This document shows positions 20,501 through 29,069 of a DNA stretch of 64,000 nucleotides, piece after piece. The notes under the pieces are model-generated. The model was not told the DNA's origin. It worked only from the letters and a program-made list of their open reading frames with translations, and ran no database searches. Position numbers and translations under genes: made by a program. Source of the stretch: Leclercia adecarboxylata. GTDB taxonomy: Bacteria > Pseudomonadota > Gammaproteobacteria > Enterobacterales > Enterobacteriaceae. Numbering within the stretch: the stretch's first letter is position 1; every line of letters begins with the position of its first letter. The DNA lies in contig NZ_CP035382.1 in the NCBI RefSeq assembly GCF_006874705.1, forward strand, positions 2,294,001-2,358,000. The letters run 5' to 3'.

Positions 20501-21365
20501 GGCCACGCCGCAGCTGTTCACCCTCGACGGCCGGGTCGATGTCCCATGGGCGCGCATCGTAGTCCATGACCTGCCGGAGAGCGCGGTAGGCGTCTCCAGC
20601 GATGAGGTCATGCTCGATAACAATCTGCAGCCGGAGGAGACGCAGCGGGCCTCTATCCCGATCAACAGCAACCTGATCGTGCATGTGGGCAACAACGTGC
20701 GGCTGGATGCCTTTGGCCTGAAGGCGAGGCTGACCGGCGATCTGAAGGTCGCGCAGGATAAACAGGGGCTGGGCCTGAACGGGCAGATCACCATTCCGGA
20801 AGGGCGCTTCCACGCTTACGGGCAGGATCTGATTGTGCGTAAAGGCGAGCTGCTGTTCTCCGGTCCGCCAGATCAGCCCCTGCTGAATATCGAAGCGATC
20901 CGTAACCCGGAAGCTACCGAGAATGACGTGATCGCCGGGGTGCGCGTGACCGGCACCGCGGACGAACCGAAAGCGGAAATTTTCTCCGACCCGGCGATGT
21001 CCCAGCAGGAAGCGCTCTCATACCTGCTGCGCGGGCAAGGTCTGGACAGCAATCAGAGCGACAGTGCTGCGATGACCTCAATGTTAGTCGGCCTGGGGGT
21101 TGCACAAAGTGGTCAGGTTGTGGGTAAAATCGGGGAGACGTTTGGCGTAAGCAATCTGGCGCTGGACACCCAGGGAGTCGGTGACTCTTCCCAGGTGGTG
21201 GTCAGCGGCTATGTACTGCCGGGTCTGCAGGTGAAATATGGCGTGGGGATCTTTGACTCGCTGGCGACACTCACGTTACGCTATCGCCTGATGCCTAAGC
21301 TATATCTGGAAGCGGTGTCTGGCGTAGATCAGGCACTCGATTTGCTCTATCAGTTTGAGTTCTAG
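17589..21365 (+). CDS. tamB: translocation and assembly module inner-membrane protein TamB
   Basis: A 1258-residue AsmA-like bridging protein. One N-terminal membrane anchor (about residues 8-27, [20 protein letters not shown]) is followed by a very long repetitive beta-rich region forming a periplasm-spanning hydrophobic groove. The C-terminal DUF490/TamB domain contains [22 protein letters not shown] and ends [18 protein letters not shown]...LDLLYQFEF, a beta-barrel-like tail that contacts TamA. Length matches E. coli (1259). It overlaps tamA by 4 bp and is followed 2 bp later by ytfP, indicating a tamA-tamB-ytfP operon. It is a member of the YhdP/YdbH/TamB lipid-transport group. Confidence 0.96.
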   Translation: MSLWKKVSLGVVLFILLLLSAVAFLVGTTSGLHLLFKAANRWVPGLEIGQVTGGWRDLHLKNVRYDQPGVAVNAGDLHLAVKLSCLRDSSLCINDLSLKDVFVTIDSKKMPEAAPPAEEESGPLDLSTPYPITLSRVALNNVNVKIDDTTVSVMDFTSGLRWQEKNLTLTPTALQGLLIALPKVAEVAQEEIVEPKIQNPQPEEKPLGETLKDLFSKPVLPEMTDVHLPLNLNIEEFKGEQLRLTGDTDLTVFNMLLKVSSIDGNMKLDALDIDTNQGSVNATGNAQLRDNWPVDITLNSSLNIDPIKGEKVKLKVGGALREQLEFGVNLSGPVDLVLRGQTRLAEAGLPLNLEVVSEQLYWPFTGEKQYQADDVKLKLTGKMTDYTLSFRTAVKGEGLPPAGITLDAKGNEQQINLDKLTVAALEGKTELTALLDWQKAISWRGELKLTGINTAKEVPDWPSKLDGLIKTRGSLYGGSWQMDVPELKITGNVKQNKVDVHGSLKGNSYLQWIIPGLHVALGRNTADIKGELGVKDLDLDATIDAPNLDNALPGLGGTAKGLVKVRGTVEAPQLLADITANGLRWQELTIARVRVDGDVKSTDQIAGHLNLRVDRISQPGVNLSQVTLEAKGSEKQHDLQLRVQGEPVSGQLHLAGSFDRKEMRWKGTLDNTRFATPVGPWSLTRSIALDYRNAEQKISIGPHCWTNPNAELCVPQTVDAGAEGRAVVNLNRFDLAMLKPFMPESTQASGVFSGKADVAWDATKPGLPQGNVTLSGRNVKVTQVVNDAPLPLAFTTLNLTADLHNNRAELGWLIRLANNGQFDGQIQVTDPQGQRNLGGNVNIRNLNLAMANAIFSRGEKAAGMLNANLRLAGSAQSPQLFGQMQLNGVDIDGNFMPFDMLPSQLAMNFNGMSSTLAGTVRTQQGQINLSGDADWSQIDNWRARVAAKGSKVRITVPPMVRLDVSPDVVFEATPQLFTLDGRVDVPWARIVVHDLPESAVGVSSDEVMLDNNLQPEETQRASIPINSNLIVHVGNNVRLDAFGLKARLTGDLKVAQDKQGLGLNGQITIPEGRFHAYGQDLIVRKGELLFSGPPDQPLLNIEAIRNPEATENDVIAGVRVTGTADEPKAEIFSDPAMSQQEALSYLLRGQGLDSNQSDSAAMTSMLVGLGVAQSGQVVGKIGETFGVSNLALDTQGVGDSSQVVVSGYVLPGLQVKYGVGIFDSLATLTLRYRLMPKLYLEAVSGVDQALDLLYQFEF

Positions 21366-21367
21366 CA

Positions 21368-21712
21368 ATGCGAATATTTGTCTACGGTAGTTTACGAACC
21401 AGGCAAGGCAACAGCCACTGGATGACCAACGCCCAGTTGCTGGGGGATTACAGTATCGAGAACTACCAGTTGTACAGCCTGGGCCACTATCCAGGCGCGG
21501 TTCCGGGGAACGGAGCAGTGCACGGTGAAGTGTATCGTATTGATAATGCCACGCTGGCCGAACTTGATGCCTTGCGCACAAGAGGCGGGGAATACGCTCG
21601 CCAGTTGATCCAGACACCTTACGGCAGTGCATGGATGTACGTGTACCAACGTTCGGTGGACGGCCTGACGCTGATTGAAAGCGGTAACTGGTTAGACAGA
21701 GACCAGTACTGA
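21368..21712 (+). CDS. ytfP: gamma-glutamylcyclotransferase-fold protein YtfP
   Basis: A 114-residue AIG2/GGCT-like protein. It starts with RIFVYGSLRTRQGNSHWM, the YGSL motif that forms the substrate pocket in gamma-glutamylcyclotransferases, and contains VHGEVYRIDNATLAELDALR, whose acidic region provides the catalytic glutamate in active relatives. The E. coli homologue has no proven in vivo role. Its start lies 2 bp after the tamB stop, so it is the last gene of the tamAB operon. A strong terminator follows. Confidence 0.93.
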   Translation: MRIFVYGSLRTRQGNSHWMTNAQLLGDYSIENYQLYSLGHYPGAVPGNGAVHGEVYRIDNATLAELDALRTRGGEYARQLIQTPYGSAWMYVYQRSVDGLTLIESGNWLDRDQY

Positions 21713-21717
21713 GATAA

Positions 21718-21748
21718 ACAACGCCACCCTCGGGTGGCGTTGTTTTTT
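21718..21748 (+). terminator. terminator of the tamAB-ytfP operon
   Basis: CAACGCCACCC/GGGTGGCGTTG arms around a two-base loop are followed by TTTTTT. A classic rho-independent terminator immediately before the stop codon of the convergent chemoreceptor gene. Confidence 0.92.
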
Positions 21749-21749
21749 G

Positions 21750-23333
21750 TTATGCCCCTTCCTGGCGCAGCTTAAAGATCTGCACCGTCTCCAGCAGCTG
21801 TTCAGCCTGGCGATGCATCGCCTGCGCCGCCGCGGACGACTCCTGCGAAAGCGTAGCGTTTTGCTGCGTGGCGGCATCCATATGGGTGACGGCCACGTTC
21901 ACCTGATCGATGCCGGTGCTCTGCTCGTGGCTGGCTAACGAGATCGCCTCAATCAGTTCACTCACCTTGCTGACGCTGTGCAGAATACCGGCCATGGCAA
22001 CCCCGGCTTCTTTGACCTGACCATTACCCTCATCGATGCGGCTGACAGAGCGATCGATAAGGACGCGGATCTCTTTGGCGGCCGAGGCGGAACGCTGGGC
22101 CAGGGCGCGCACTTCAGCAGCCACCACCGCGAATCCACGGCCTTCGGTTCCCGCCCGGGCGGCTTCGACCGCGGCGTTCAGCGCAAGGATGTTGGTCTGG
22201 AAGGCGATACTGTCGATCATGCTGATGATGGTGTTGATCTCGCTGGAGAAATTATGGATCTCGCTCATGGTCTGCATGGCACGATCCACGGCCTCTTCCC
22301 CCTGACGCGCCACCAGACGGGCATTGCGGGCCAGATCGCTGGCGGTGCGTGAATGTTCCGCGTTGCTTTTGACCACCGAGGTCAGCTCTTCCATTGAGGC
22401 GGCGGTCTGCTCCAGGGCACTGGCCTGGGCTTCGTTACGGGAAGAGAGTTCATGGCTGCCGCTGGCAATCTGTGCCGAGGCGGTGGCGATGGTCTCGGTG
22501 CCGCTGCGTACCCCGGACACAATGCGGGTCAGGTTGATGTTCATCTCCTGCAGGGCATGCATCAGTTCGGCCGTCTCATCGCGACCGGCAACCGTAAAGC
22601 GGGACTGTAAATCCCCGGCGGCCACGGTACGGGCGATGCTGACCGCCTGGGCCAGGGGCCGGGTGATGCTGCGAATTAACCACCAGGTCACCAGCATTCC
22701 GGCGCCGAGAGTTAATGCCATCGTCAGCACCAGCATCCAGCGGGTCTGCTGATAGCGGGCCTGGTTCTGGTCAGCGATCTGCTGGTGAAGCACCTTTGCG
22801 TGCCGGAGGGTGTTTGCCACCACCTCGTCGATCATTCTGGTCGGTTCGCGGTCAATGCCGGTGACCTGCCTATCCACGCGCTGGGCGCTGGTCACATCCC
22901 CCACCTGATAATCGGCCAGCGCTTTCAGGTACTGTTGCTCCAGCCCGGCGTGGATCTGACGGGTTGCCAGCACCTCGCGATTATCCATACCGATTTTGGG
23001 CAGCAGCTCGCTCAAATGGGTGAGCAGCGCCTGGGTGGCCTGGCTCTCGCGACTAAAGGCATTTTTGTATTTATCGAACGCCTCCTGTCCCTGTGCTCCG
23101 CGCAGCAGGGTGTTTTTCCACTCCTGCACCTGGATCTTGAACTGCACCTGGGCGCTACGCGCGGTATCGATGCTTTCGGTGATGGACTGCTCCATCGTCA
23201 TAATCTGTTCTTGCTGCCTCAGGCTGTCGTTGTTAATCGCCAGCCCGCGCAGGCCGGTGAAGAGCGTTGCAAGCAGCAACAGTGCGGCCAGCAGCCCCAG
23301 CCGCTGGCCAATGGTAAGGGTGTTGAGTTTCAT
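21750..23333 (-). CDS. methyl-accepting chemotaxis protein with helical-bundle sensor, no NWETF tail
   Basis: A 527-residue chemoreceptor. TM1 is at about residues 10-30, a mostly helical periplasmic sensor at 31-190, TM2 at about 196-216 (LVLTMALTLGAGMLVTWWLI), then HAMP and the signalling domain. The hairpin tip reads [20 protein letters not shown] followed by [16 protein letters not shown], differing from Tsr/Tar (AGEQ, VVAGEVR). It ends LRQEGA, lacking NWETF, so it should depend on other receptors for efficient adaptation. The start codon follows a weak ribosome-binding site. It occupies the place of the chpS-chpB toxin-antitoxin genes in E. coli K-12. Confidence 0.9.
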   Translation of the reverse strand: MKLNTLTIGQRLGLLAALLLLATLFTGLRGLAINNDSLRQQEQIMTMEQSITESIDTARSAQVQFKIQVQEWKNTLLRGAQGQEAFDKYKNAFSRESQATQALLTHLSELLPKIGMDNREVLATRQIHAGLEQQYLKALADYQVGDVTSAQRVDRQVTGIDREPTRMIDEVVANTLRHAKVLHQQIADQNQARYQQTRWMLVLTMALTLGAGMLVTWWLIRSITRPLAQAVSIARTVAAGDLQSRFTVAGRDETAELMHALQEMNINLTRIVSGVRSGTETIATASAQIASGSHELSSRNEAQASALEQTAASMEELTSVVKSNAEHSRTASDLARNARLVARQGEEAVDRAMQTMSEIHNFSSEINTIISMIDSIAFQTNILALNAAVEAARAGTEGRGFAVVAAEVRALAQRSASAAKEIRVLIDRSVSRIDEGNGQVKEAGVAMAGILHSVSKVSELIEAISLASHEQSTGIDQVNVAVTHMDAATQQNATLSQESSAAAQAMHRQAEQLLETVQIFKLRQEGA

Positions 23334-23386
23334 CTGTAGCAGGTATTTCCCTGGTGAAATAAAGCGATCGTGATCACGTAACGAAG

Positions 23387-23413
23387 GTATCGACCGACGG
23401 CTGACAGACTTTA
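23387..23413 (-). promoter_or_regulatory. sigma-28 promoter for the second chemoreceptor
   Basis: On the minus strand TAAAGTCT is followed by 11 nt and GTCGATAC. The -35 matches 7 of 8 and the -10 matches 6 of 8 to the FliA consensus with exact spacing. It lies about 55 bp upstream of the ATG at 23333. Confidence 0.82.
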
Positions 23414-23510
23414 AGAGAGCGAAGGGGGATTAGGGCAGGAGAAACACGCTATCTAACTAATACTTCAGGAGAAAAAGTCTATGTGACAGTTTAGTGACAA
23501 TTGACGGGCA

Positions 23511-23537
23511 TAAAAAAGCCCCGACGTGTCGGGGCGT
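23511..23537 (-). terminator. terminator of ppa
   Basis: Palindromic stem GCCCCGAC/GTCGGGGC at 23518-23535 followed by six T on the minus strand, 15 bp after the ppa stop. Canonical rho-independent terminator. Confidence 0.92.
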
Positions 23538-23552
23538 TTCGCAGGGTAAGAA

Positions 23553-24080
23553 TTACTTCTTAGCGCGCTCGAAGGAGGCAACGATTTCCGCTTTAGCAGC
23601 TTCTGCGTTGTCCCAGCCTTCCACTTTCACCCATTTGCCTTTCTCGAGATCTTTGTAGTGCTCGAAGAAGTGGGCGATCTGCGCTTTCAGCAGTTCTGGC
23701 AGGTCGTTCACATCTTTAATGTGATCGTACTCTTTGCTCAGCTTGGTGTGCGGTACCGCAACCAGTTTCGCATCTTCACCGGCTTCGTCGGTCATCTTCA
23801 GCACGCCAACCGGACGGCAGCGGATCACGGAGCCCGGCTGCAGTGGGTATGGTGTTGGGACCAGCACGTCTACCGGGTCACCGTCCAGGGACAGGGTGTG
23901 GTTGATGTAACCGTAGTTGCACGGGTAGAACATCGCGGTAGACATGAAACGGTCAACGAACAGCGCGCCGGTGTCTTTGTCGATTTCGTATTTGATAGGA
24001 TCAGCGTTCGCCGGGATTTCGATAACTACGTAGATGTCTTCCGGCAGTTCTTTACCCGCTGGGACGTTGAGTAAGCTCAT
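23553..24080 (-). CDS. ppa: inorganic pyrophosphatase
   Basis: A 175-residue soluble family I pyrophosphatase that hydrolyses pyrophosphate to two phosphates, an essential step that drives biosynthetic reactions. The signature [15 protein letters not shown] holds metal-binding aspartates. Active-site residues are also visible in [27 protein letters not shown] and [26 protein letters not shown] precedes the ATG. It is monocistronic with its own promoter and terminator, and is divergent from ytfQ. It is cytosolic and forms a homohexamer in E. coli. Confidence 0.97.
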   Translation of the reverse strand: MSLLNVPAGKELPEDIYVVIEIPANADPIKYEIDKDTGALFVDRFMSTAMFYPCNYGYINHTLSLDGDPVDVLVPTPYPLQPGSVIRCRPVGVLKMTDEAGEDAKLVAVPHTKLSKEYDHIKDVNDLPELLKAQIAHFFEHYKDLEKGKWVKVEGWDNAEAAKAEIVASFERAKK

Positions 24081-24120
24081 GTCTGTGTCCTTTAAAATGA
24101 TTGGTAATCAAGTGGCGAGT

Positions 24121-24149
24121 ATTATAGCCAACTGGCGCCGAATGTCTTC
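24121..24149 (-). promoter_or_regulatory. candidate sigma-70 promoter of ppa
   Basis: On the minus strand a perfect TATAAT (-10) is preceded by a 17-nt spacer and AAGACA, which keeps GACA of the -35 consensus. It lies about 40 bp upstream of the ppa ATG. Confidence 0.55.
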
Positions 24150-24243
24150 GCCTGTTTTCGCCATTCCCTTCTCGCGGATGCCACTATCAGCCCTTTCTCA
24201 TGACAAGATAATCCATAAACTCAGCCGCATTTTTAATGGCTCA

Positions 24244-24259
24244 ATGAAAGCGATTACAA
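24244..24259. promoter_or_regulatory. GalR/GalS-type operator upstream of ytfQ
   Basis: ATGAAAGCGATTACAA matches every fixed core position of the GalR/GalS operator pattern (TGNAANCGNTTNCA). It lies about 130 bp upstream of the ytfQ ATG. Control of a galactose-type sugar transporter by GalR/GalS is consistent with the known regulon. Confidence 0.65.
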
Positions 24260-24291
24260 ACTTGTGATTAACGTTTTATTCACTTCTCTGA

Positions 24292-24335
24292 AGTGTGATG
24301 TAACACACTCCGTTACATCTCGCATTGTCTATAGT
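24292..24335 (+). promoter_or_regulatory. ytfQ promoter region with nested inverted repeats
   Basis: AGTGTG-N6-CACACT (24292-24309) overlaps TGTAAC-N7-GTTACA (24299-24317). A TATAGT -10-like hexamer follows at 24330-24335, with no good -35 at the right distance, as expected for an activated promoter. The TGTGA half at 24294 resembles a CRP half-site. Confidence 0.45.
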
Positions 24336-24389
24336 CTGTTCGCAGAACACCTTTTACCCAACAATAAACTACCCTACGAGGACGTTCTT

Positions 24390-25346
24390 ATGTGGAAGCG
24401 CTTACTTCTTGTCACAGCAGTTTCAGCAGCCATGTCGTCTATGGCGATGGCCGCCCCATTAACCGTAGGATTCGCACAAGTCGGCTCGGAATCAGGCTGG
24501 CGAGCGGCTGAAACCAACGTCGCGAAAAGCGAGGCCGAAAAGCGCGGCATCACGCTGAAAATCGCAGATGGTCAGCAAAAGCAGGAAAACCAGATCAAAG
24601 CGGTACGCTCTTTTATCGCCCAAGGCGTTGACGCCATCTTCATTGCGCCGGTCGTGGCAACAGGCTGGGAGCCGGTGTTGAAAGAAGCCAAAGATGCCGA
24701 AATTCCGGTGTTTCTGCTCGATCGTTCCATCGATGTAAAAGACAAATCTCTCTATATGACTACCGTTACCGCCGACAACGTCCTGGAAGGTAAATTAATC
24801 GGTGAGTGGCTGGTGAAACAGGTGGATGGAAAGCCGTGTAACGTGGTTGAGCTGCAGGGCACCGTCGGCGCCAGCGTGGCCATCGATCGTAAGAAAGGCT
24901 TTGCTGATGCCATCTCCAAAGCGTCAAACATCAAGATTATCCGCTCTCAGTCCGGCGACTTCACCCGCAGTAAAGGGAAAGAGGTTATGGAGAGCTTCAT
25001 CAAAGCCGAGAACAACGGCAAAAACATCTGCATGGTTTACGCCCATAACGACGACATGGTGATCGGCGCCATTCAGGCCATTAAAGAAGCGGGTCTGAAA
25101 CCGGGCACCGATATTCTGACCGGCTCCATCGACGGCGTGCCGGATATCTATAAGGCGATGATCGATAAAGAGGCCAACGCCAGCGTTGAGCTGACGCCAA
25201 ACATGGCAGGCCCGGCCTTCGACGCGCTGGAAAAATTCAAGAAAGACGGCACCATGCCGGAGAAAGTCACCATTACCAAATCCACCCTCTACCTGCCTGA
25301 TACCGCTAAAGAAGAGTTAGAGAAGAAGAAAAATATGGGCTACTAA
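24390..25346 (+). CDS. ytfQ: galactofuranose ABC transporter, periplasmic binding protein YtfQ
   Basis: A 318-residue type I periplasmic sugar-binding protein. The signal peptide (WKRLLLVTAVSAAMSSMAMA) is cleaved before APLTVGFAQVGSE. LLDRSID, NVVELQGTVGASVAIDRKKGF and YAHNDDMVIGAIQAIKEAG line the ligand cleft in this family. E. coli YtfQ prefers the furanose forms of galactose. The start at 24390 is set by the signal peptide and ACGAGGA upstream; the open frame continues 42 codons upstream across the promoter and is not used. It is the first gene of ytfQ-ytfR-ytfT-yjfF. Confidence 0.97.
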   Translation: MWKRLLLVTAVSAAMSSMAMAAPLTVGFAQVGSESGWRAAETNVAKSEAEKRGITLKIADGQQKQENQIKAVRSFIAQGVDAIFIAPVVATGWEPVLKEAKDAEIPVFLLDRSIDVKDKSLYMTTVTADNVLEGKLIGEWLVKQVDGKPCNVVELQGTVGASVAIDRKKGFADAISKASNIKIIRSQSGDFTRSKGKEVMESFIKAENNGKNICMVYAHNDDMVIGAIQAIKEAGLKPGTDILTGSIDGVPDIYKAMIDKEANASVELTPNMAGPAFDALEKFKKDGTMPEKVTITKSTLYLPDTAKEELEKKKNMGY

Positions 25347-25359
25347 GCTCCAGTGAAAA

Positions 25360-25432
25360 TGCCGGGCGACGCTGCGCTTGCCCGGCCTACGATACGCTTT
25401 TTGTAGGCCGGATAAGCGTAGCGCCATCCGGC
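25360..25432. repeat. REP pair inside the ytfQ-ytfR gap
   Basis: Two REP palindromes in opposite orientation (about 25360-25389 and 25402-25432) lie between ytfQ and ytfR. Intra-operon REP elements stabilise upstream mRNA, which fits the need for more binding protein than ATPase. Confidence 0.85.
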
Positions 25433-25449
25433 GTGATGCAGGGGGAACC

Positions 25450-26952
25450 ATGACCACAGACCAACACCAGGAAATCCTCCGCACAGAAGGATTGAGCAAG
25501 TACTTTCCCGGCGTGAAAGCGCTGGATAGTGTCGATTTCAGCCTGCGCCGTGGCGAGATTATGGCGCTGCTGGGCGAGAACGGCGCCGGGAAATCGACCC
25601 TGATTAAAGCCCTGACCGGGGTGTATCACGCCGATCGCGGCACCATCTGGCTGGAAGGCCAGGCCATTTCGCCCAAAAATACCGCCCATGCCCAGCAGCT
25701 GGGGATCGGGACGGTTTATCAGGAAGTGAACCTGCTGCCGAACATGTCGGTGGCCGATAACCTGTTTATCGGTCGCGAGCCGCGTCGTTTTGGCTTTTTG
25801 CGCCGCAAAGAGATGGAAGCCCGCGCCACGAAGCTAATGGAGTCCTACGGCTTTTCCCTCGACGTGCGCGAACCGCTAAACCGCTTTTCGGTGGCGATGC
25901 AGCAGATCGTCGCCATCTGCCGCGCCATCGATCTCTCCGCCAAAGTGCTGATCCTCGATGAACCCACCGCCAGCCTGGACACCCAGGAGGTGGAGATGCT
26001 CTTCACCCTGATGCGCCAGCTGCGCGATCAGGGGGTAAGCCTGATCTTCGTCACCCACTTCCTCGATCAGGTCTATGAGGTGAGCGACCGCATTACCGTG
26101 CTGCGTAACGGCAGCTTTGTCGGCTGCCGCGAAACCCGCGAGCTGCCGCAAATCGAGCTGGTGAAAATGATGCTCGGCCGCGAGCTGGAGACTAACGCCC
26201 TGCAGCGTGCGGGCCGGACGCTGCTCAGCGAGAAACCCATTGCGGCATTTAAGGATTACGGCAGGAAGGGCACCATTGCGCCCTTTAACCTGGAGGTGCG
26301 TCCCGGCGAGATCGTCGGCCTGGCGGGGCTGTTAGGCTCCGGTCGTACCGAAACCGCCGAGGTGATCTTCGGCATTAAGCCTGCCGACACCGGCACTGCC
26401 CTGATTAAAGGCAAGCTCCAGGCGCTGCGCTCCCCGCATCAGGCCTCCAGCCTCGGGATCGGTTTCTGCCCGGAAGACAGGAAAACCGACGGGATAATTG
26501 CCGCGGCCTCGGTGCGCGAAAACATCATTCTGGCCCTGCAGGCCCAGCGCGGCTGGCTGCGGCCCATTCCGCGTAAAGAGCAGAACGCCATTGCCGAACG
26601 CTTTATTCGCCAGCTGGGCATCCGCACCCCGAGCGCGGAGCAGCCGATCGAGTTTCTCTCCGGCGGCAACCAGCAGAAGGTGCTGCTGTCGCGCTGGCTG
26701 CTGACCAAACCGCAGTTCCTGATCCTCGACGAGCCGACGCGCGGTATCGACGTGGGGGCGCATGCGGAGATCATCCGCCTGATCGAAACCCTCTGCGCCG
26801 ACGGCCTGGCGCTGCTGGTTATCTCGTCGGAGCTGGAGGAGCTGGTGGGCTACGCCGATCGCGTGATCATCATGCGTGACCGGCAACAGGTGGCCGAGAT
26901 CCCGCTGGACGCGCTGTCCGTTCCGGCAATCATGAACGCCATTGCGGCATAA
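25450..26952 (+). CDS. ytfR: galactofuranose ABC transporter ATP-binding protein YtfR
   Basis: A 500-residue ATPase with two ABC domains in tandem. The first (about 10-240) has Walker A GENGAGKST, an atypical signature FSVAMQQ and Walker B KVLILDEPTASLD. The second (about 260-500) has a degenerate Walker A GLLGSGRTE, signature LSGGNQQKV and Walker B FLILDEPTRGID. This asymmetry is normal in the RbsA/MglA group. In E. coli databases this gene is often split into ytfR and ytfS; here the frame is intact. The start at 25450 matches E. coli; an upstream frame runs through the REP and is rejected. Confidence 0.96.
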   Translation: MTTDQHQEILRTEGLSKYFPGVKALDSVDFSLRRGEIMALLGENGAGKSTLIKALTGVYHADRGTIWLEGQAISPKNTAHAQQLGIGTVYQEVNLLPNMSVADNLFIGREPRRFGFLRRKEMEARATKLMESYGFSLDVREPLNRFSVAMQQIVAICRAIDLSAKVLILDEPTASLDTQEVEMLFTLMRQLRDQGVSLIFVTHFLDQVYEVSDRITVLRNGSFVGCRETRELPQIELVKMMLGRELETNALQRAGRTLLSEKPIAAFKDYGRKGTIAPFNLEVRPGEIVGLAGLLGSGRTETAEVIFGIKPADTGTALIKGKLQALRSPHQASSLGIGFCPEDRKTDGIIAAASVRENIILALQAQRGWLRPIPRKEQNAIAERFIRQLGIRTPSAEQPIEFLSGGNQQKVLLSRWLLTKPQFLILDEPTRGIDVGAHAEIIRLIETLCADGLALLVISSELEELVGYADRVIIMRDRQQVAEIPLDALSVPAIMNAIAA

Positions 26953-26962
26953 GGAGTACATC

Positions 26963-27988
26963 GTGATGTCACGTTCACTCTCTCAGACCGGCGAGCCGAA
27001 GCGCCGCTTCCGCTGGCCCACCGGTATGCCGCAAATCATTGCGCTGCTGCTGGTGCTGCTGGTGGATAGCCTCGTTTCACCGCATTTTTATCAGATTATC
27101 CTTCAGGATGGCCGCCTGTTCGGCAGCCCGATTGATATTTTAAACCGCGCCGCGCCGGTGGCTCTGCTGGCGATTGGTATGACCCTGGTGATCGCTACCG
27201 GCGGTATCGACCTGTCGGTCGGGGCGGTGATGGCTATCGCGGGTGCCACGGCAGCCTCGATGACCGTAGCCGGACACAGCCTGCCGGTGGTACTGCTGGT
27301 GACGCTGGGTACCGGTGTGCTGGCAGGGTTGTGGAACGGCATCCTGGTGGCGATCCTCAAAATACAGCCCTTCGTTGCTACCCTGATCCTGATGGTGGCC
27401 GGACGCGGGGTGGCGCAGCTGATCACCTCCGGGCAGATCGTCACCTTCAACGCCCCCAATCTGGCATGGATCGGCAGCGGCTCGCTGCTGTTCTTCCCGA
27501 CGCCGGTGATCATCGTGGTGGTGACGCTGATTGCCTTCTGGCTGTTCACCCGCAAAACCGCCCTCGGGATGTTTATTGAAGCGGTGGGGATTAACATTCG
27601 CGCGGCGAAAAACGCCGGGGTCAGTACCCGCCTGATGGTGATGCTGACCTACGTCTTAAGCGGGGTGTGCGCCGCCATTGCCGGGATTATCGTCGCGGCG
27701 GATATTCGCGGGGCGGACGCCAACAACGCTGGCCTGTGGCTGGAGCTGGATGCGATCCTTGCGGTGGTGATCGGCGGCGGGTCGCTGATGGGCGGACGCT
27801 TTAACCTGCTGCTGTCGGTGATTGGCGCGCTGATTATCCAGGGGATGAACACCGGGATCCTGCTGTCCGGTTTCCCGCCGGAGCTCAATCAGGTGGTGAA
27901 AGCGGTAGTGGTGCTCTGCGTGCTGATCGTCCAGTCGCCGCGCTTTATCAGTCTAATTAAGGGGATGCGTGGCCATGATAAAACGTAA
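26963..27988 (+). CDS. ytfT: galactofuranose ABC transporter permease YtfT
   Basis: A 341-residue inner-membrane permease of the RbsC/AraH family with about 8-10 helices and the family motifs MTLVIATGGIDLSVGAVMAIAG and LDAILAVVIGGGSLMGGRFNLL. I place the start at GTG 26963 (then ATG), 6 nt after AAGGAG, giving the same length as E. coli YtfT; the ATG at 26966 is an equally plausible start. It overlaps yjfF by 14 bp. The pair forms the heteromeric channel of the galactofuranose importer. Confidence 0.94.
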   Translation: MMSRSLSQTGEPKRRFRWPTGMPQIIALLLVLLVDSLVSPHFYQIILQDGRLFGSPIDILNRAAPVALLAIGMTLVIATGGIDLSVGAVMAIAGATAASMTVAGHSLPVVLLVTLGTGVLAGLWNGILVAILKIQPFVATLILMVAGRGVAQLITSGQIVTFNAPNLAWIGSGSLLFFPTPVIIVVVTLIAFWLFTRKTALGMFIEAVGINIRAAKNAGVSTRLMVMLTYVLSGVCAAIAGIIVAADIRGADANNAGLWLELDAILAVVIGGGSLMGGRFNLLLSVIGALIIQGMNTGILLSGFPPELNQVVKAVVVLCVLIVQSPRFISLIKGMRGHDKT

Positions 27989-28973
27989 TTTACCGTTAAT
28001 GATCACCCTGGGCGTGTTCGTGCTGGGCTATCTCTACTGTCTGACGCAATTCCCCGGTTTTGCCTCGACGCGGGTGATCTGCAACATCCTGACCGATAAC
28101 GCCTTCCTCGGGATCATCGCCGTCGGTATGACCTTCGTGATCCTCTCCGGCGGGATCGATCTCTCCGTGGGGTCGGTGATCGCCTTTACCGGCGTCTTCC
28201 TGGCGAAAGCGATCGGTTACTGGGGTATCTCTCCGCTGCTGGCCTTCCCGCTGGTGCTGGCGATGGGCTGCGCCTTCGGGGCCTTTATGGGGTTGCTGAT
28301 CGACGCCCTGAAGATCCCGGCATTCATTATCACCCTCGCCGGGATGTTCTTCCTGCGCGGGGTCAGCTATCTGGTGTCCGAGGAGTCGATCCCGATCAAC
28401 CATCCGGTCTACGACACCCTCTCCAGCCTGGCGTGGAAAATTCCCGGCGGCGGGCGTCTGAGCATTCTCGGGCTGGTGATGCTGGCGGTGGTGGTGATTG
28501 GCATTTTCCTCGCCCACCGCACCCGCTTCGGCAATGAGGTGTATGCCATCGGCGGCAGCGCGACCTCTGCCAACCTGATGGGGATCTCCACCCGCAGCAC
28601 CACCATTCGTATCTATATGCTCTCAACCGGGCTGGCGACGCTGGCGGGGATCGTCTTCTCTATCTATACCCAGGCGGGCTATGCCCTCGCGGGAGTGGGC
28701 GTGGAGCTGGACGCCATTGCCTCGGTGGTGATTGGCGGCACGCTGCTCAGCGGCGGGGTCGGTACGGTGCTGGGTACGCTGTTCGGGGTGGCAATCCAGG
28801 GGCTGATCCAGACCTATATCAACTTCGACGGCACCCTCAGCTCGTGGTGGACCAAGATTGCGATTGGCATCCTGCTGTTCATCTTTATCGCCCTGCAGCG
28901 CGGGCTGACGGTATTGTGGGAGAACCGCCAGAGCTCGCCTGTAACACGGGTTAGCACAACAACTACAAAGTAG
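27975..28973 (+). CDS. yjfF: galactofuranose ABC transporter permease YjfF
   Basis: A 332-residue permease, the second membrane subunit of the same importer. It repeats the family motif MTFVILSGGIDLSVGSVIAFTG and LDAIASVVIGGTLLSGGVGTVLGTL. The start at 27975 is favoured by alignment with E. coli (MIKRNLPLM) and sits inside the end of ytfT, with GGGGATG upstream acting as a Shine-Dalgarno element. It is the last gene of the operon. No strong terminator is seen before the chemoreceptor promoter that begins 26 bp later. Confidence 0.95.
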   Translation: MIKRNLPLMITLGVFVLGYLYCLTQFPGFASTRVICNILTDNAFLGIIAVGMTFVILSGGIDLSVGSVIAFTGVFLAKAIGYWGISPLLAFPLVLAMGCAFGAFMGLLIDALKIPAFIITLAGMFFLRGVSYLVSEESIPINHPVYDTLSSLAWKIPGGGRLSILGLVMLAVVVIGIFLAHRTRFGNEVYAIGGSATSANLMGISTRSTTIRIYMLSTGLATLAGIVFSIYTQAGYALAGVGVELDAIASVVIGGTLLSGGVGTVLGTLFGVAIQGLIQTYINFDGTLSSWWTKIAIGILLFIFIALQRGLTVLWENRQSSPVTRVSTTTTK

Positions 28974-28998
28974 TAACATACTGAATTTACTGTAAGTC

Positions 28999-29025
28999 TA
29001 AATCTTTTCCGGTAGCGGCCGATAA
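28999..29025 (+). promoter_or_regulatory. sigma-28 promoter for the third chemoreceptor
   Basis: TAAATCTT, an 11-nt spacer and a perfect GCCGATAA -10. It ends 44 bp before the chemoreceptor ATG at 29070. The best sigma-28 match in the window. Confidence 0.88.
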
Positions 29026-29069
29026 CCTTTAATTCTGTCCAGATTTATCTCGCTACCGGAAATAACATC

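Noticed and set aside
25378..25449. N-terminal extension of YtfR
   Set aside because: The in-frame extension is encoded by a REP element and the shorter start matches the family length.
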